From positions 22,302,288-22,366,287 of the forward strand of contig NC_092676.1 of NCBI RefSeq assembly GCF_964355755.1: a stretch of DNA of 64,000 bases. The letters run 5' to 3'. Each line of letters begins with the position of its first letter. The stretch's first letter is position 1. The notes beneath the pieces are model-generated. The model saw only the letters and a program-made list of their open reading frames with translations, had not been told where the DNA came from and ran no database searches. The DNA is from Antedon mediterranea. Its lineage: Eukaryota; Echinodermata; Crinoidea; Comatulida; Antedonidae. Positions 12,130 through 23,537 of this stretch are shown piece after piece. The translations under genes were made by a program, and so were the position numbers.

Positions 12130-13676
12130 TTGAAAAAAAAAGGGATAGACAGAAGATTAGTAGTAGATCAAGTAAAGAATATAAAGATCTAGATAGAGAA
12201 ATTAAGCAAAACTGCAGGGAGGCAAAAGAAAAGTGGCTCAACACCCAGTGTGAGGAGATTGAGAGTGGACTAGAGAACAACAACCACAAGATTTATCAGA
12301 GACTTAATGAGATCACTGGAAAGAAGTCTGGCTGCTCAAACTCTGGATGCATTAAGGCAAAGAATGGAACAATGCTTGTTGAAAAGACTGATATTTTGAA
12401 AAGATGGACAGAGTATAGAGGGGAGCTGTTTTTTTATGTTAGACAAGCAATGCCAAGCCTTCCTGACTCTCAGAAGAAGGACCAAAGATCTTGAAAGCAG
12501 AAGTACGAACATCAATCAAGATGTGGAGGAAGAATAAGGCGGCAGGACCGGATGGTGTAGTCATTGAGATGATTGGGGCATTAGAAGAATATGGAGTGGA
12601 AAAGTTAACTGAAGTGATCAATAAGATATATGAGGATGGAAGCTTCCCTGAGGACTTGAGTAAGTCCATTTTTATTGCCCATTCCGAAGAAACCAGGTGC
12701 TGTAGAGTGTGAAAACATCGTACAATCAGCCTCATGAGTCATGTCACCAAGGTTATTCTGAGGATACTACTTATGAGAGCAAGAAGTAGATTAAACCTAG
12801 AGATTGGGAGTGGGCAGTTTGGTTTTGTAAAGGATTCAGGCACCAGGAATGCCATCTTTGTGACAAGAATGATAACTGAAAGGGCAGTGGAGATGCAGAA
12901 AGATGTATACATGTGTTTCATAGACTACACCAATGCATTTGACAAAGTAAGGCATGAGCAGCTATTTCAAGAACTTAACAAGCTTGACCTACATGGGAAA
13001 GGATCTTCGATTGTTGTAAAATTTGTACTGGAAACAGACTGCATGCATGAGGGTAGATGGGGAGTGCAGTGACTACACAAGTATTGGAAGAGGAGTGAGA
13101 CAGGGCTGTGTAATGTCACCAGACTTGTTTAACTACTATAGCGAGTTGATCTTAAGGGAGCTAGAGAATGAGAAGGGTTTGAGAGTTTGTGGTAGAAATA
13201 TTACAAACATCAGATATGCAGATGACACAGTTCTACCAGCAGAGTCAGCTGAAGATCTTCAAAGGTTGCTGGATGTGGTTGTAGTAGAGAGCGAAAATAT
13301 GGGTCTGTCTATAAATTGTAGTAAGACAAGACAAGAGTGTTTAGTAGTGTCAAAAAAGGAGAGTCCAACGTGTAACCTTCGAGAAGGAGACCAGTTAATT
13401 CAGCAGGTGTCCTCTTTTAACTATCTTGGGAGCAAAATAACCGATGATGCCAGGTGTGTAACGGAGATAAAGAGAAGGATAGTCCTTGCGAAATCCGCAT
13501 TTGGAGAAATGGAGAATATCTTGAAGAACTGTGCGATGACTATGGAAACCAGATTGCGTGTATTAAACTGCTACATCTATCCTGTGCTGATGTATGGAAG
13601 TGAAGCAACATGATCGCCAAAGTCTCAAGATATGGCACTTCAAGAGAGAGAACTATTTATATATAAACATTTTTTT
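12130..13676 (+). mobile_element. LINE reverse transcriptase fragment, copy A (broken, RTE-like)
   Basis: Pieces in several frames encode a non-LTR reverse transcriptase: AAGPDGV near 12540, FIDYTNAFDKVRH near 12920, GVRQGCVMSPDLFNY near 13095, the catalytic YADDT near 13215, and YLGSKITDDARCVTEIKRR, which recalls RTE-type elements (clade uncertain). Frameshifts fall near 12680-12725 and near 13060. The homology stops at YGSEAT followed by TGA, so the normal LINE 3' end is missing. From about 12384 onward it is duplicated at 17473-18768. Confidence 0.8.
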
Positions 13677-13679
13677 TTT

Positions 13680-14075
13680 TTAAATGAAAGGGTCGAAAAA
13701 TGGTCATTTTTTTAAATTTTGACGAATTTGTTGTTGTTTTAAAAAAATGACCAATTTTCGATCTTTTTATTTTTCGATAAAACTGATTAATATAGCATAA
13801 TTGACATGCGCAGAACCTAATATTCGACTCTGCGCATTTTCATTTTGCTATAGTAACCATTTGTGTCAAAAAATAGTTAAAACTGGTTACTATAGCATGA
13901 TTGACATGCGCAGAACCTAATATTCGACTCTGCGCATGTTCATTAGGCTATAGTAACTAATTTTATCAAAAAATGAAAGGGTCGAAAAATGGTCATTTTT
14001 CGAAATTTTCCCGGTACTATAATACAGGGATTTTTTCAAAAAATGACAAATTTTCGACCTTTTTATTTTTCGATG
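13680..14075. repeat. One hairpin unit of the CCCTGTAC family, cut by a LINE
   Basis: It contains both hairpins of the array unit: two copies of GACATGCGCAGAACC...TTCGACTCTGCGCAT, bracketed by CCTTTTTATTTTTCGATAAAAC-type arms. It ends with a CCCGGTACTATAATACAGGG junction. The next unit breaks off after CTTTTTATTTTTCGAT, where the LINE starts. Confidence 0.8.
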
Positions 14076-17000
14076 TGATTTCGATGTAATATGTTTGGTT
14101 GAAACTTGGACAACTTATAGTGATGACTACTACATTAAGGGATATAATTGTATAAGTAAAATGCAAGAAAATTTACAACACCGTGGTAGAAATATAGGTG
14201 GAATTATGATATATTATAAAACTAATATCAAAGTTAAAGAATTACCTAGCTTATCTAAGTATATTATGTGGTTACGAATCAAAACGGAGAACGATTCTAT
14301 AATAATGGCTGTAGTTTACAGACCACCACAAAACTCCCCATATGCTAATAATAACAATTTATATGAAATACTTACAAACGAATACGCTGAATATTTATAT
14401 AAATATAAATATAATAATAAAAATCAAATATTCATTGTTGGAGACTTCAATGGTAGAACAGGAGATTTATTGGATTATATCAACAACGATGTATACCCAA
14501 TAGATTGGGATAATGAATTATATATTGAAGATGATGAAGATAATGTAAAAATTAGAATTAATGAAGATGACGTCACGAATAATTATGGCATAGATCTTCT
14601 CAATTTTTGTAAAGAAACGAATTTAAGAATTGCTAATGGCAGAATTAACCCAATGTATAGTAAAAGCTACACTTTCATAGGACAACAAGGCAAAAGCGTA
14701 GTCGATTATATATTGACAAAAGCTGATAACTTCAGGTACATAGCAGATTTGAAAGTAGAAAATAGAATAGAATCTGATCATATACCAATTACGTTTCAAT
14801 TAGGCCTACTAACTAAAGATAATATAAAAATAAAAAAATTAAATATTGAAAATTGTCCTAATCCTAAATTAAGATTACAGCATAATAAAATCGATGAACT
14901 TAAAAATGAAATAACTAACTTGATTAATGATAACCTAATTGATGAAGCTGTTTCAACTGTAGGTAGATTGTATGAATATGCATGTAAAGGAATTATCCAT
15001 AGGAAATCCAACAATAAAACAACTAAAGCTAAAGACACATGGTATGACAATCAATGTCTTGCACTTAAAAACAAAGTTCGAAGAAGTTTAAATAGATTCC
15101 GACACAATCGTACACAAACATTGCTTAATGCTTACCTGGAAATGAAAAAAGAATATAAAACATTAATAAAAAATAAGAAATACAGCTATATTAAAAGATC
15201 ACGTACAGAATTGATTAGATCATTAGGAGAAAAAAACTCCAAATCATTTTGGATTAAACTAAAACAAACAAAACCAAATTTTCCAAGTAACATATGTATT
15301 AATACATGGTGCACTCACTTCGAATCCTTATTTCATAATGATAAAAATAGAGATAATCAAAATGTAGAAAGTATCATTAATGATGAACCTGCTGTAAATG
15401 AAAACGAACCTAACCTAAATAATGACATTACAGTAGATGAGGTAATTCATGCCATTAAATCCCAAAAAAACAGGTAAATCACCTGGAATCGATGGATTAT
15501 TACCAGAACTTTTTATACACTCATCTCAAAATATAATCAATCTAATAACAAAATTGTATAATATAATTTATAATACAGGACAGTTTCCACAGCAATGGGC
15601 AACCAGCCTTATTGTCCCAATATTTTAAAAAGGTGACAAAGAACAACCAGAGAATTATAGAGGAATATCACTTATTCCTGTTTTTGCTAAAATTTTCTTA
15701 CATATTATCAATAAAAGATTACAATTTTGGGCAGAAGATAATAACATTCTACATCAGGAACAAGCCGGTTTTAGAAAGGGGTTCAGAACATCGGATAATG
15801 TATTTATTCTTAACACAATCATTAATAAATACCTAGGGAAAAAAACGTGGGAAAGTATATGTTGCTTTCATTGATTTTAAACGAGCCTTTGACTCCGTAG
15901 GACATCAATATCTTCACATAAAACTAAAAAATTCAGGAGTAAAAGGAAAAATGTTAAACGTTATTAATTCAATGTACAATAAGTTATCAGCACATGTTAA
16001 GGTCGACGGCAATATTAGTAATTCTTTCAAATGTCTAATAGGTATACAACAGGGTTCGCCACTCTCGTCCTTTTTATTTAATGTTTTTATTAATGATTTG
16101 AGTGAAACATTAAATGAGGAAGGCGACGAACATAGAATCCAAATATGAAATCTAAAAATTAATCATTTACTCTATGCAGATGACCTTATGTTATTTGGTG
16201 ATACCGTTTATGGTCTACAATATTATTTAAACAAGTTATCTACCTATTGTACAAGATGGGATGTAACTGTCAATGTTAACAAGAGTAATATTATAGTGTT
16301 TAAGAATGGTGGTAATCTTAACAAATTTGAAAAATGGAATTACAATGGAAATACAGTTGACATTGTCAAATCCTTTAAATATTTAGGAGTTGTTTTCAAC
16401 TCAAATGGTAATTGGAATAAAGCCAAAGAATACAATTGTCAACAAGCTAATAAGGCTTTGTTCACATTAAAAGGATTGACCCATAGACGTTTTGGTAACC
16501 TCCAAGTTAATATATGGAACCATATATTTGATGTTAAGATTATGCCAATCTTACTTTATGGTAGCGAAATATGGGGTTTAAATGATATATCAGTATTAGA
16601 GAAAGTTCATCTAAGATTCTGTAAATACATTCTAGGAATAGGTAATTCTGCACCAAGTGTTGCAGTGAGAGGAGAATGTGGAAGATTCACTATCCGAATT
16701 CAAATTATCATTAATATAATTCGTTATTGGCTAAGAGTAATCCAAATGGATAATGACAAATTTATTAAACAATGTTATGATTTTCAATATAGAAAAAGCT
16801 CAAAGAAATGAGCAATGTTGGGCCAATGACGTAAAACAAATACTATGCATAAATGGATTTGGTAACATATGGTACTCACAACAGGTTAATAATATATATA
16901 CTTTTATTTCAAATTTTAAACAAAGGCTTACAGACATTGAACGACAGAAATTCTACGAAGATACTAGGCTACACTCTAAGCTCCAATATTACAAGCACGT

Positions 17001-17471
17001 TAAATATAAGTTTGGAATTGAAGAATATCTAACAAAAGTAACAAATTACAAACATAGACAAATTATGACTAAGATACGACTAGGAATTTTAGAATTAGAA
17101 ATTGAAAAAGGAAGATGGAATTTATAAATAGAAATGAAAGATTATGCAAATTATGTGCTTTACAATCAATTGAAGATGAATATCATTTCACTTTAGTTTG
17201 TCCATTTTATTCAGATATTAGAACTAAATATATGTTTTTCTTTTATACAAACAACCCAACTAAATTAAAATATATTTATCTTATGTCTGCCACAAATACT
17301 GATCTTATTGTTAAACTTGGAAAATATTTATTCTTTTCATTTAAACGTAGAACAGAATTTCTAAACGCACTCAACTGATATTTATTTAATATTCTATTAC
17401 ATTGTATATTATTTGGGCCAAAGGCCATATATAATAAATGTTTCTTGGATCTCCAAGAAAGAAGAAGAAGA
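14076..17471 (+). mobile_element. 5'-truncated LINE with endonuclease, RT and zinc-knuckle end (broken)
   Basis: The 5' end is missing: reading begins inside the apurinic-type endonuclease at VETW (14095). It continues with VYRPPQNSPY, IVGDFNGRTG and ESDHIPITF (to about 14790), then the RT: SPGIDGLLPELF near 15480, ENYRGISLIPVFAKI, IDFKRAFDSVGHQYL near 15880, IQQGSPLSSFLFNVF and YADDLMLFG near 16180. The C-terminal end has a CxxC...H...C knuckle (LCKLCALQSIEDEYHF, then C). Frameshifts near 15465, 15840 and 17110 and stops near 15628 and 16146 show it is dead. The tail is GAAGAAGAAGAA-type. The clade looks CR1/Daphne-like but is uncertain. It sits exactly between two duplicated blocks. Confidence 0.85.
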
Positions 17472-17472
17472 A

Positions 17473-18768
17473 AAGACTGATATTTTGAAAAGATGGACAG
17501 AGTATAGAGGGGAGCTGTTTTTTTATGTTAGACAAGCAATGCCAAGCCTTCCTGACTCTCAGAAGAAGGACCAAAGATCTTGAAAGCAGAAGTACGAACA
17601 TCAATCAAGATGTGGAGGAAGAATAAGGCGGCAGGACCGGATGGTGTAGTCATTGAGATGATTGGGGCATTAGAAGAGTATGGAGTGGAAAAGTTAACTG
17701 AAGTGATCAATAAGATATATGAGGATGGAAGTTTCCCTGAGGACTTGAGTAAGTCCATTTTTATTGCCCATTCCGAAGAAACCAGGTGCTGTAGAGTGTG
17801 AAAACATCGTACAATCAGCCTCATGAGTCATGTCACCAAGGTTATTCTGAGGATACTACTTATGAGAGCAAGAAGTAGATTAAACCCAGAGATTGGGAGT
17901 GGGCAGTTTGGTTTTGTAAAGGATTCAGGCACCAGGAATGCCATCTTTGTGACAAGAATGATAACTGAAAGGTCAGTGGAGATGCAGAAAGATGTATACA
18001 TGTGTTTCATAGACTACACCAATGCATTTGACAAAGTAAGGCATGAGCAGCTATTTCAAGAACTTAGGAAGCTTGACCTACATGGGAAAGGATCTTCGAT
18101 TGTTGCAAAATTTGTACTGGAAACAGACTGCATGCATGAGGGTAGATGGGGAGTGCAGTGACTACACAAGTATTGGAAGAGGAGTGAGACAGGGCTGTGT
18201 AATGTCACCAGACTTGTTTAACTACTATAGCGAGTTGATCTTAAGGGAGCTAGAGAATGAGAAGGGTTTGAGAGTTTGTGGTAGAAATATTACAAACATC
18301 AGATATGCAGATGACACAGTTCTACTGGCAGAGTCAGCTGAAGATCTTCAAAGGTTGCTGGATGTGGTTGTAGTAGAGAGCGAAAAGATGGGTCTGTCTA
18401 TAAATTGTAGTAAGACAAGACAAGAGTGTTTAGTAGTGTCAAAAAAGGAGAGTCCAACGTGTAACCTTCGAGAAGGAGACCAGTTAATTCAGCAGGTGTC
18501 CTCTTTTAACTATCTTGGGAGCAAAATAACCGATGATGCCAGGTGTGTAACGGAGATAAAGAGAAGGATAGTCCTTGCGAAATCCGCATTTGGAGAAATG
18601 GAGAATATCTTGAAGAACTGTGCGATGACTATGGAAACCAGGTTGCGTGTATTAAACTGCTACATCTATCCTGTGCTGATGTATGGAAGTGAAGCAACAT
18701 GATCGCCAAAGTCTCATGATATGGCACTTCAAGAGAGAGATCTATTTATATATAAACATTTTTTTTTT
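17473..18768 (+). mobile_element. LINE reverse transcriptase fragment, copy B (duplicate of copy A)
   Basis: It matches 12384-13676 at a constant offset of 5089 through the coding part, with roughly a dozen substitutions seen by eye and the same two frame breaks and stops. Catalytic YADDT is near 18305. It starts directly after the GAAGAAGAAG tail of the intervening LINE and runs into the hairpin array. Confidence 0.85.
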
Positions 18769-18774
18769 TTAATG

Positions 18775-21773
18775 AAAAAAATGACCAATTTTCGATCTTT
18801 TTATTTTTCGATAAAACAGGTTACTATAGTATAATTGACATGCGCAGAACCCAACATTCGACTCTGCGCATGTTTATTTTGCTATAGTAACCATTTATGT
18901 CAAAAAATAGTTAAAACTGGTTACTATAGCATGATTGACATGCGCAGAACCTAATATTCGACTCTGCGCATGTTCATTAGGCTATAGTAACTAATTTTAT
19001 CAAAAAATGAAAGGGTCGAAAAATGGTCATTTTTCGAAATTTTCCCTGTACTATAGTACAGGGAATTTTTCAAAATGGTCATTTTACAACCTTTTTATTT
19101 TTCGATAAAACTGGTTACTATAGCATAATTGACATGCGCAGAACCCAATATTCGACTCTGTGCATGTTCATTAGGCTATAGTAACTAATTTTATCAAAAA
19201 ATGAAAGGGTCGAAAAATGGTCATTTTTCGAAATTTTCAAAAAATGGTCATTTTACGACCTTTTTATTTTTCGATAAAACTGGTTACTATAGCATAATTG
19301 ACATGCGCAGAACCCAATATTCGACTCTGCGCATGTTTATTTTGCTATAGTAACCATTTATGTCAAAAAATAGTTTAAACTGGTTACTATAGCATAATTG
19401 ACATGCGCAGAACCTAATATTCGACTCTGCGCATGTTCATTAGGCTATAGTAACTAATTTTATCAAAAAATGAAAGGGTCGAAAAATGGTCATTTTTCTA
19501 AATTTTCCCTGTACTATAGTACAGGGAATTTTTTAAAAAATGGTCATTTTACGACCTTTTTATTTTTCGATAAAACTGGTTACTATAGCATAATTGACAT
19601 GCGCAGAACCCAATATTCGACTCTGCGAATGTTTATTTTTCTATAGTAACCATTTATGTTAAAAAATAGTTTAAACTGGTTACTATAGCATAATTGACAT
19701 GCGCAGAACCTAATATTCGACTCTGCGCATGTTCATTAGGCTATAGTAACTAATTTTATCAAAAAATGAAAGGGTCGAAAAATGGTCATTTTTCTAAATT
19801 TTCCCTGTACTATAGTACAGTGATTTTTTCAAAAAATTGTCATTTTACGACCTTTTTATTTTTCGATAAAACAGGTTACTATAGTATAATTGACATGCGC
19901 AGAACCCAATATTCGACTCTGCGCATGTTCATTTTGCTATAGTAACCATTCATGTCAAAAAATAGTTAAAACTGGTTACTATAGCATGATTGACATGCGC
20001 AGAACCTAATATTCGACTCTGCGCATGTTCATTAGGCTATAGTATCTAATTTTATCAAAAAATGAAAGGGTCGAAAAATGGTCATTTTTCGAAATTTTCC
20101 CTGTAGTACAGGGAATTTTTCAAAAAATTGTCATTTTACGACCTTTTTATTTTTCGATAAAACAGGTTACTATAGTATAATTGACATGCGCAGAACCCAA
20201 TATTCGACTCTGCGCATGTTTATTTTGCTATAGTAACCATTTATGTCAAAAAATAGTTAAAACTGGTTACTATAGCATGATTGACATGCGCAGAACCTAA
20301 TATTCGACTCTGCGCATGTTCATTAGGATATAGTAACTAATTTTATCAAAAAATGAAAGGGTCGAAAAATGGTCATTTTTCGAAATTTTCACTGTACTAT
20401 AGTACAGGGAATTTTTCAAAAAATGGTCATTTTACGACCTTTTTATTTTTCGATAAAACTGGTTACTATAGCATAATTGACATGCGCAGAACCCAATATT
20501 CGACTCTGCGCATGTTTATTTTGCTATAGTAACCATTTATGTCAAAAAATAGTTTAAACTGGTTACTATAGCATAATTGACATGCGCAGAACCTAATATT
20601 CGACTCTGCGCATGTTCATTAGGCTATAGTAACTAATTTTATCAAAAAATGAAAGGGTCGAAAAATGGTCATTTTTCTAAATTTTCCCTGTACTATAGTA
20701 CAGTGATTTTTTCAAAAAATTGTCATTTTACGACCTTTTTATTTTTCGATAAAACAGGTTACTATAGTATAATTGACATGCGCAGAACCCAATATTCGAC
20801 TCTGCGCATGTTTATTTTGCTATAGTAACCATTTATGTCAAAAAATAGTTAAAACTGGTTACTATAGCATGATTGACATGCGCAGAACCTGATATTCGAC
20901 TCTGCGCATGTTCATTAGGCTATAGTAACTAATTTTATCAAAAAATGAAAGGGTCGAAAAATGGTCATTTTTCGAAATTTTCCCTGTACTATATAGTACA
21001 GGGATTTTTTCAAAAAATGACAAATTTTCGACCTTTTTATTTTTCGATAAAACAGGTTACTATAGTATAATTGACATGCGCAGAACCCAATATTCGACTC
21101 TGCGCATGTTTATTTTGCTATAGTAACCATTTATGTCAAAAAATAGTTTAAACTGGTTACTATAGCATAATTGACATGCGCAGAACCTAATATTCGACTC
21201 TGCGCATGTTCATTAGGCTATAGTAACTAATTTTATCAAAAAATGAAAGGGTCGAAAAATGGTCATTTTTCTAAATTTTCCCTGTACAGTGATTTTTTCA
21301 AAAAATTGTCATTTTACGACCTTTTTATTTTTCGTTAAAACTGGTTACTATAGCATAATTGACATGCGCAGAACCTAATATTCGACTCTGCGCATGTTTT
21401 TTATGCTGTAGTAACGATTTATATATAAACAGTTTTAAAAATGGTTAATATAGCATAATTGACATGCGCAGAACCTAATATTCGTCTCTGCGCATGTCAA
21501 TTATACTATAGTAACTAATTATATCAAAAAATAAAAGGGTCGAAAAATGGTCATTTTTCGAAATTTTCCCTGTATAGGAATTTTTTCAAAAAATGACCAA
21601 TTTTCGACCTTTTTATTTTTCGATAAAACAGGTTACTATAGTATAATTGACATGCGCAGAACCTAATATTCGTCTCTGCGCATGTTTATTACGCTATGGT
21701 AACTAATTATATCAAAAAATGAAAGGGTCGAAAAATGGTCATTTTTTTAAATTTTCCCTGTACTAAAGTACAC
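18775..21773. repeat. Tandem array of ~295-bp hairpin-rich units (about ten)
   Basis: The landmark CTTTTTATTTTTCG recurs near 18796, 19091, 19258, 19553, 19850, 20140, 20437, 20731, 21030, 21319 and 21609. This gives full units of about 289-299 bp and two half units of about 167 bp. Each full unit has two short hairpins (GGTTACTATAGC...TGACATGCGCAGA, then TCTGCGCATG...GCTATAGTAACC) nested in a longer inverted repeat whose arms read AATGACCATTTT...GACC and back. Units meet at CCCTGTACTATAGTACAGGG, a perfect 20-bp palindrome. It is a tandemly arrayed miniature inverted-repeat element and has no coding capacity. Confidence 0.9.
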
Positions 21774-23327
21774 GTTCCTGTTCTATTGTTAGTCAACAGA
21801 ATCTATTGTTAGTTGAAAGGCTGGTTATAACCATTACACCAAATTCGCATACACATGATTGTAGTGAAATTAGCCTAATTACAAACATATTTTTATTCCC
21901 GGTGAAATCTTATTCTTATGTAGAAGAATTTTACAGTAGGCGGAGGATGCACACTCGGAGTGCAGTTCTAGTTTTCTAGGTATCTTTGTACTATATCGTA
22001 ATTTTAGTGTTTAACGTATAACAGTAGTATTTAGCAGGGTACATTTACAAAAGTAATTTTATTAAAAATATCTTATGGTTTTGTCATCATCTATGAATTA
22101 ATTACAATAATCAAAAAAACAATCTAAAATTTGTTGAATACACTTAAACCTTTCCACATTTCCATTAATAAAATGTTAACGTATTTTATAACTTAGACCT
22201 ATTTGTCTATTGAACAATAGTATAAAAGTGTTTTATTTTTTATGTTAAATTTAGAAAGCAATTAACATCTAAACACCTAAACCTATTTTCAAACAAGTAC
22301 TTTGAATACTTAGTTTCATTTGAAATTCTATGGTACAAAAACCACACCTGTAGTCCTCTATTATATTTATTATATTTGATGAAGACTCAACCTTTATTTT
22401 GAGCTGTTTAAAAAAAACTTAAACCCACCCTGTAAGTGCAAATTATTTATAGAGAAATAATTTAAGGAAATAATGAAAGAAAAATTTAAAACAAAACTTT
22501 AAAAGTCGTATATAATAGAACCATAAAATCTCTAAAGCACATTATTTTATATAAATATTCTCATTAACTACCCTGAGAGTAAAAAAGCTATTTATAAAGT
22601 AGATTGTATATTTTGTATACCATTTGTTGTAAAATATTCCTACACTATCTTGACTTTGATCAAAATCGTTAAATCTCAAGACTTTTGGCAAAAAGTTTCG
22701 AGAAAAGTTTCAGTATAGCTAAACAATGACCTTAGCCAATCAAATTCATAGAAAATCTTTTAAAAAAATGATTGCTGCCGCTAGGTGACGTATCATCTAC
22801 CTAGAATAAATTTCTTTACACAATTTTATATATATTTTTGTTGCTGCATTGCGAAAAGTGGAAGGTTTAGCCTACGGAGCAATACACATCTTGATCATGG
22901 TTTTTTTTAAGCTAGCTGACGTACATATTTTTCTTTTCTTCCTTAAAAAATGTGTACACCCCTGTTAAATTACAATAATAAACTACACCCTATTTTTCTT
23001 ATATGTGCAAGAAGCATGACATTGTGGTTGTTAATGCTTATTAGTGCCAAAAAACTAAAATGCAGCATAACTAGTGGGTAAGCTCAGCTTTCATAAACTA
23101 AGGGTTAACTCAGTTTAGGGCATGGTAAAAAAAATGAAAAATAGGGCTGGCTTTTATGTCAGTTTTTCTTTCTTACCTAAATTAAAAATGTATAATATAA
23201 AACAATAAGACTTTCAAATTCTTAAAATATCTTTGATAGATATGTTTTTGTTCATAGCAATAAAAAGACATAAAACTATTTTGTTTATGTATGTTTTTGT
23301 GTAAAATTAGGAATTTGTAAAACTTTT
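21774..23327. other. AT-rich DNA, includes the hydroxylase 3' flank
   Basis: No exon is recognisable. On the minus strand this is the 3' untranslated region and flank of the prolyl 3-hydroxylase gene. Possible AATAAA signals (TTTATT on the plus strand) occur near 22232 and 22391, but I could not choose the real one. Confidence 0.45.
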
Positions 23328-23537
23328 TCATAATTCTGTTTTTCGATTCTTCTCTTCCAACATATTTGAAAGCATTTTCTGTGCTTTGTAGCGATTTAAT
23401 TCCATGTAACGTAAATCGTGTGTGAACCACAATGCCATTGCACAGCGCCGTCCACTTAGAACTGGTAAAACGCCATGTAGATTTTCCTTGCCTGCAGAAA
23501 ATGCTACGATACGTCCACATTTAGGTTTAACTTGAGA
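23328..23537 (-). CDS. P3H: P3H last coding exon (second iron His, Arg, KTEL)
   Basis: Acceptor CCTTACAG; phase 0; 69 codons and TGA. It encodes CGRIVAFSAGKENLHGV, with the second iron-binding His (H742), and GRRCAMALWFTHD, with the 2-oxoglutarate Arg. The C-terminus is KTEL. Family members usually end in KDEL or a close variant, so ER retention is expected. Confidence 0.93.
   Translation of the reverse strand, partial: SQVKPKCGRIVAFSAGKENLHGVLPVLSGRRCAMALWFTHDLRYMELNRYKAQKMLSNMLEEKNRKTEL

Noticed and set aside
13680-14075. Possible start of the second LINE upstream of 14076
   Set aside because: This stretch belongs to the hairpin repeat family. LINE similarity begins only inside the endonuclease, so the LINE is 5'-truncated.
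18775-21773. CRISPR-like regular repetition
   Set aside because: Units are ~295 bp without unique spacers, and the surrounding genes are spliced animal genes. It is a satellite.
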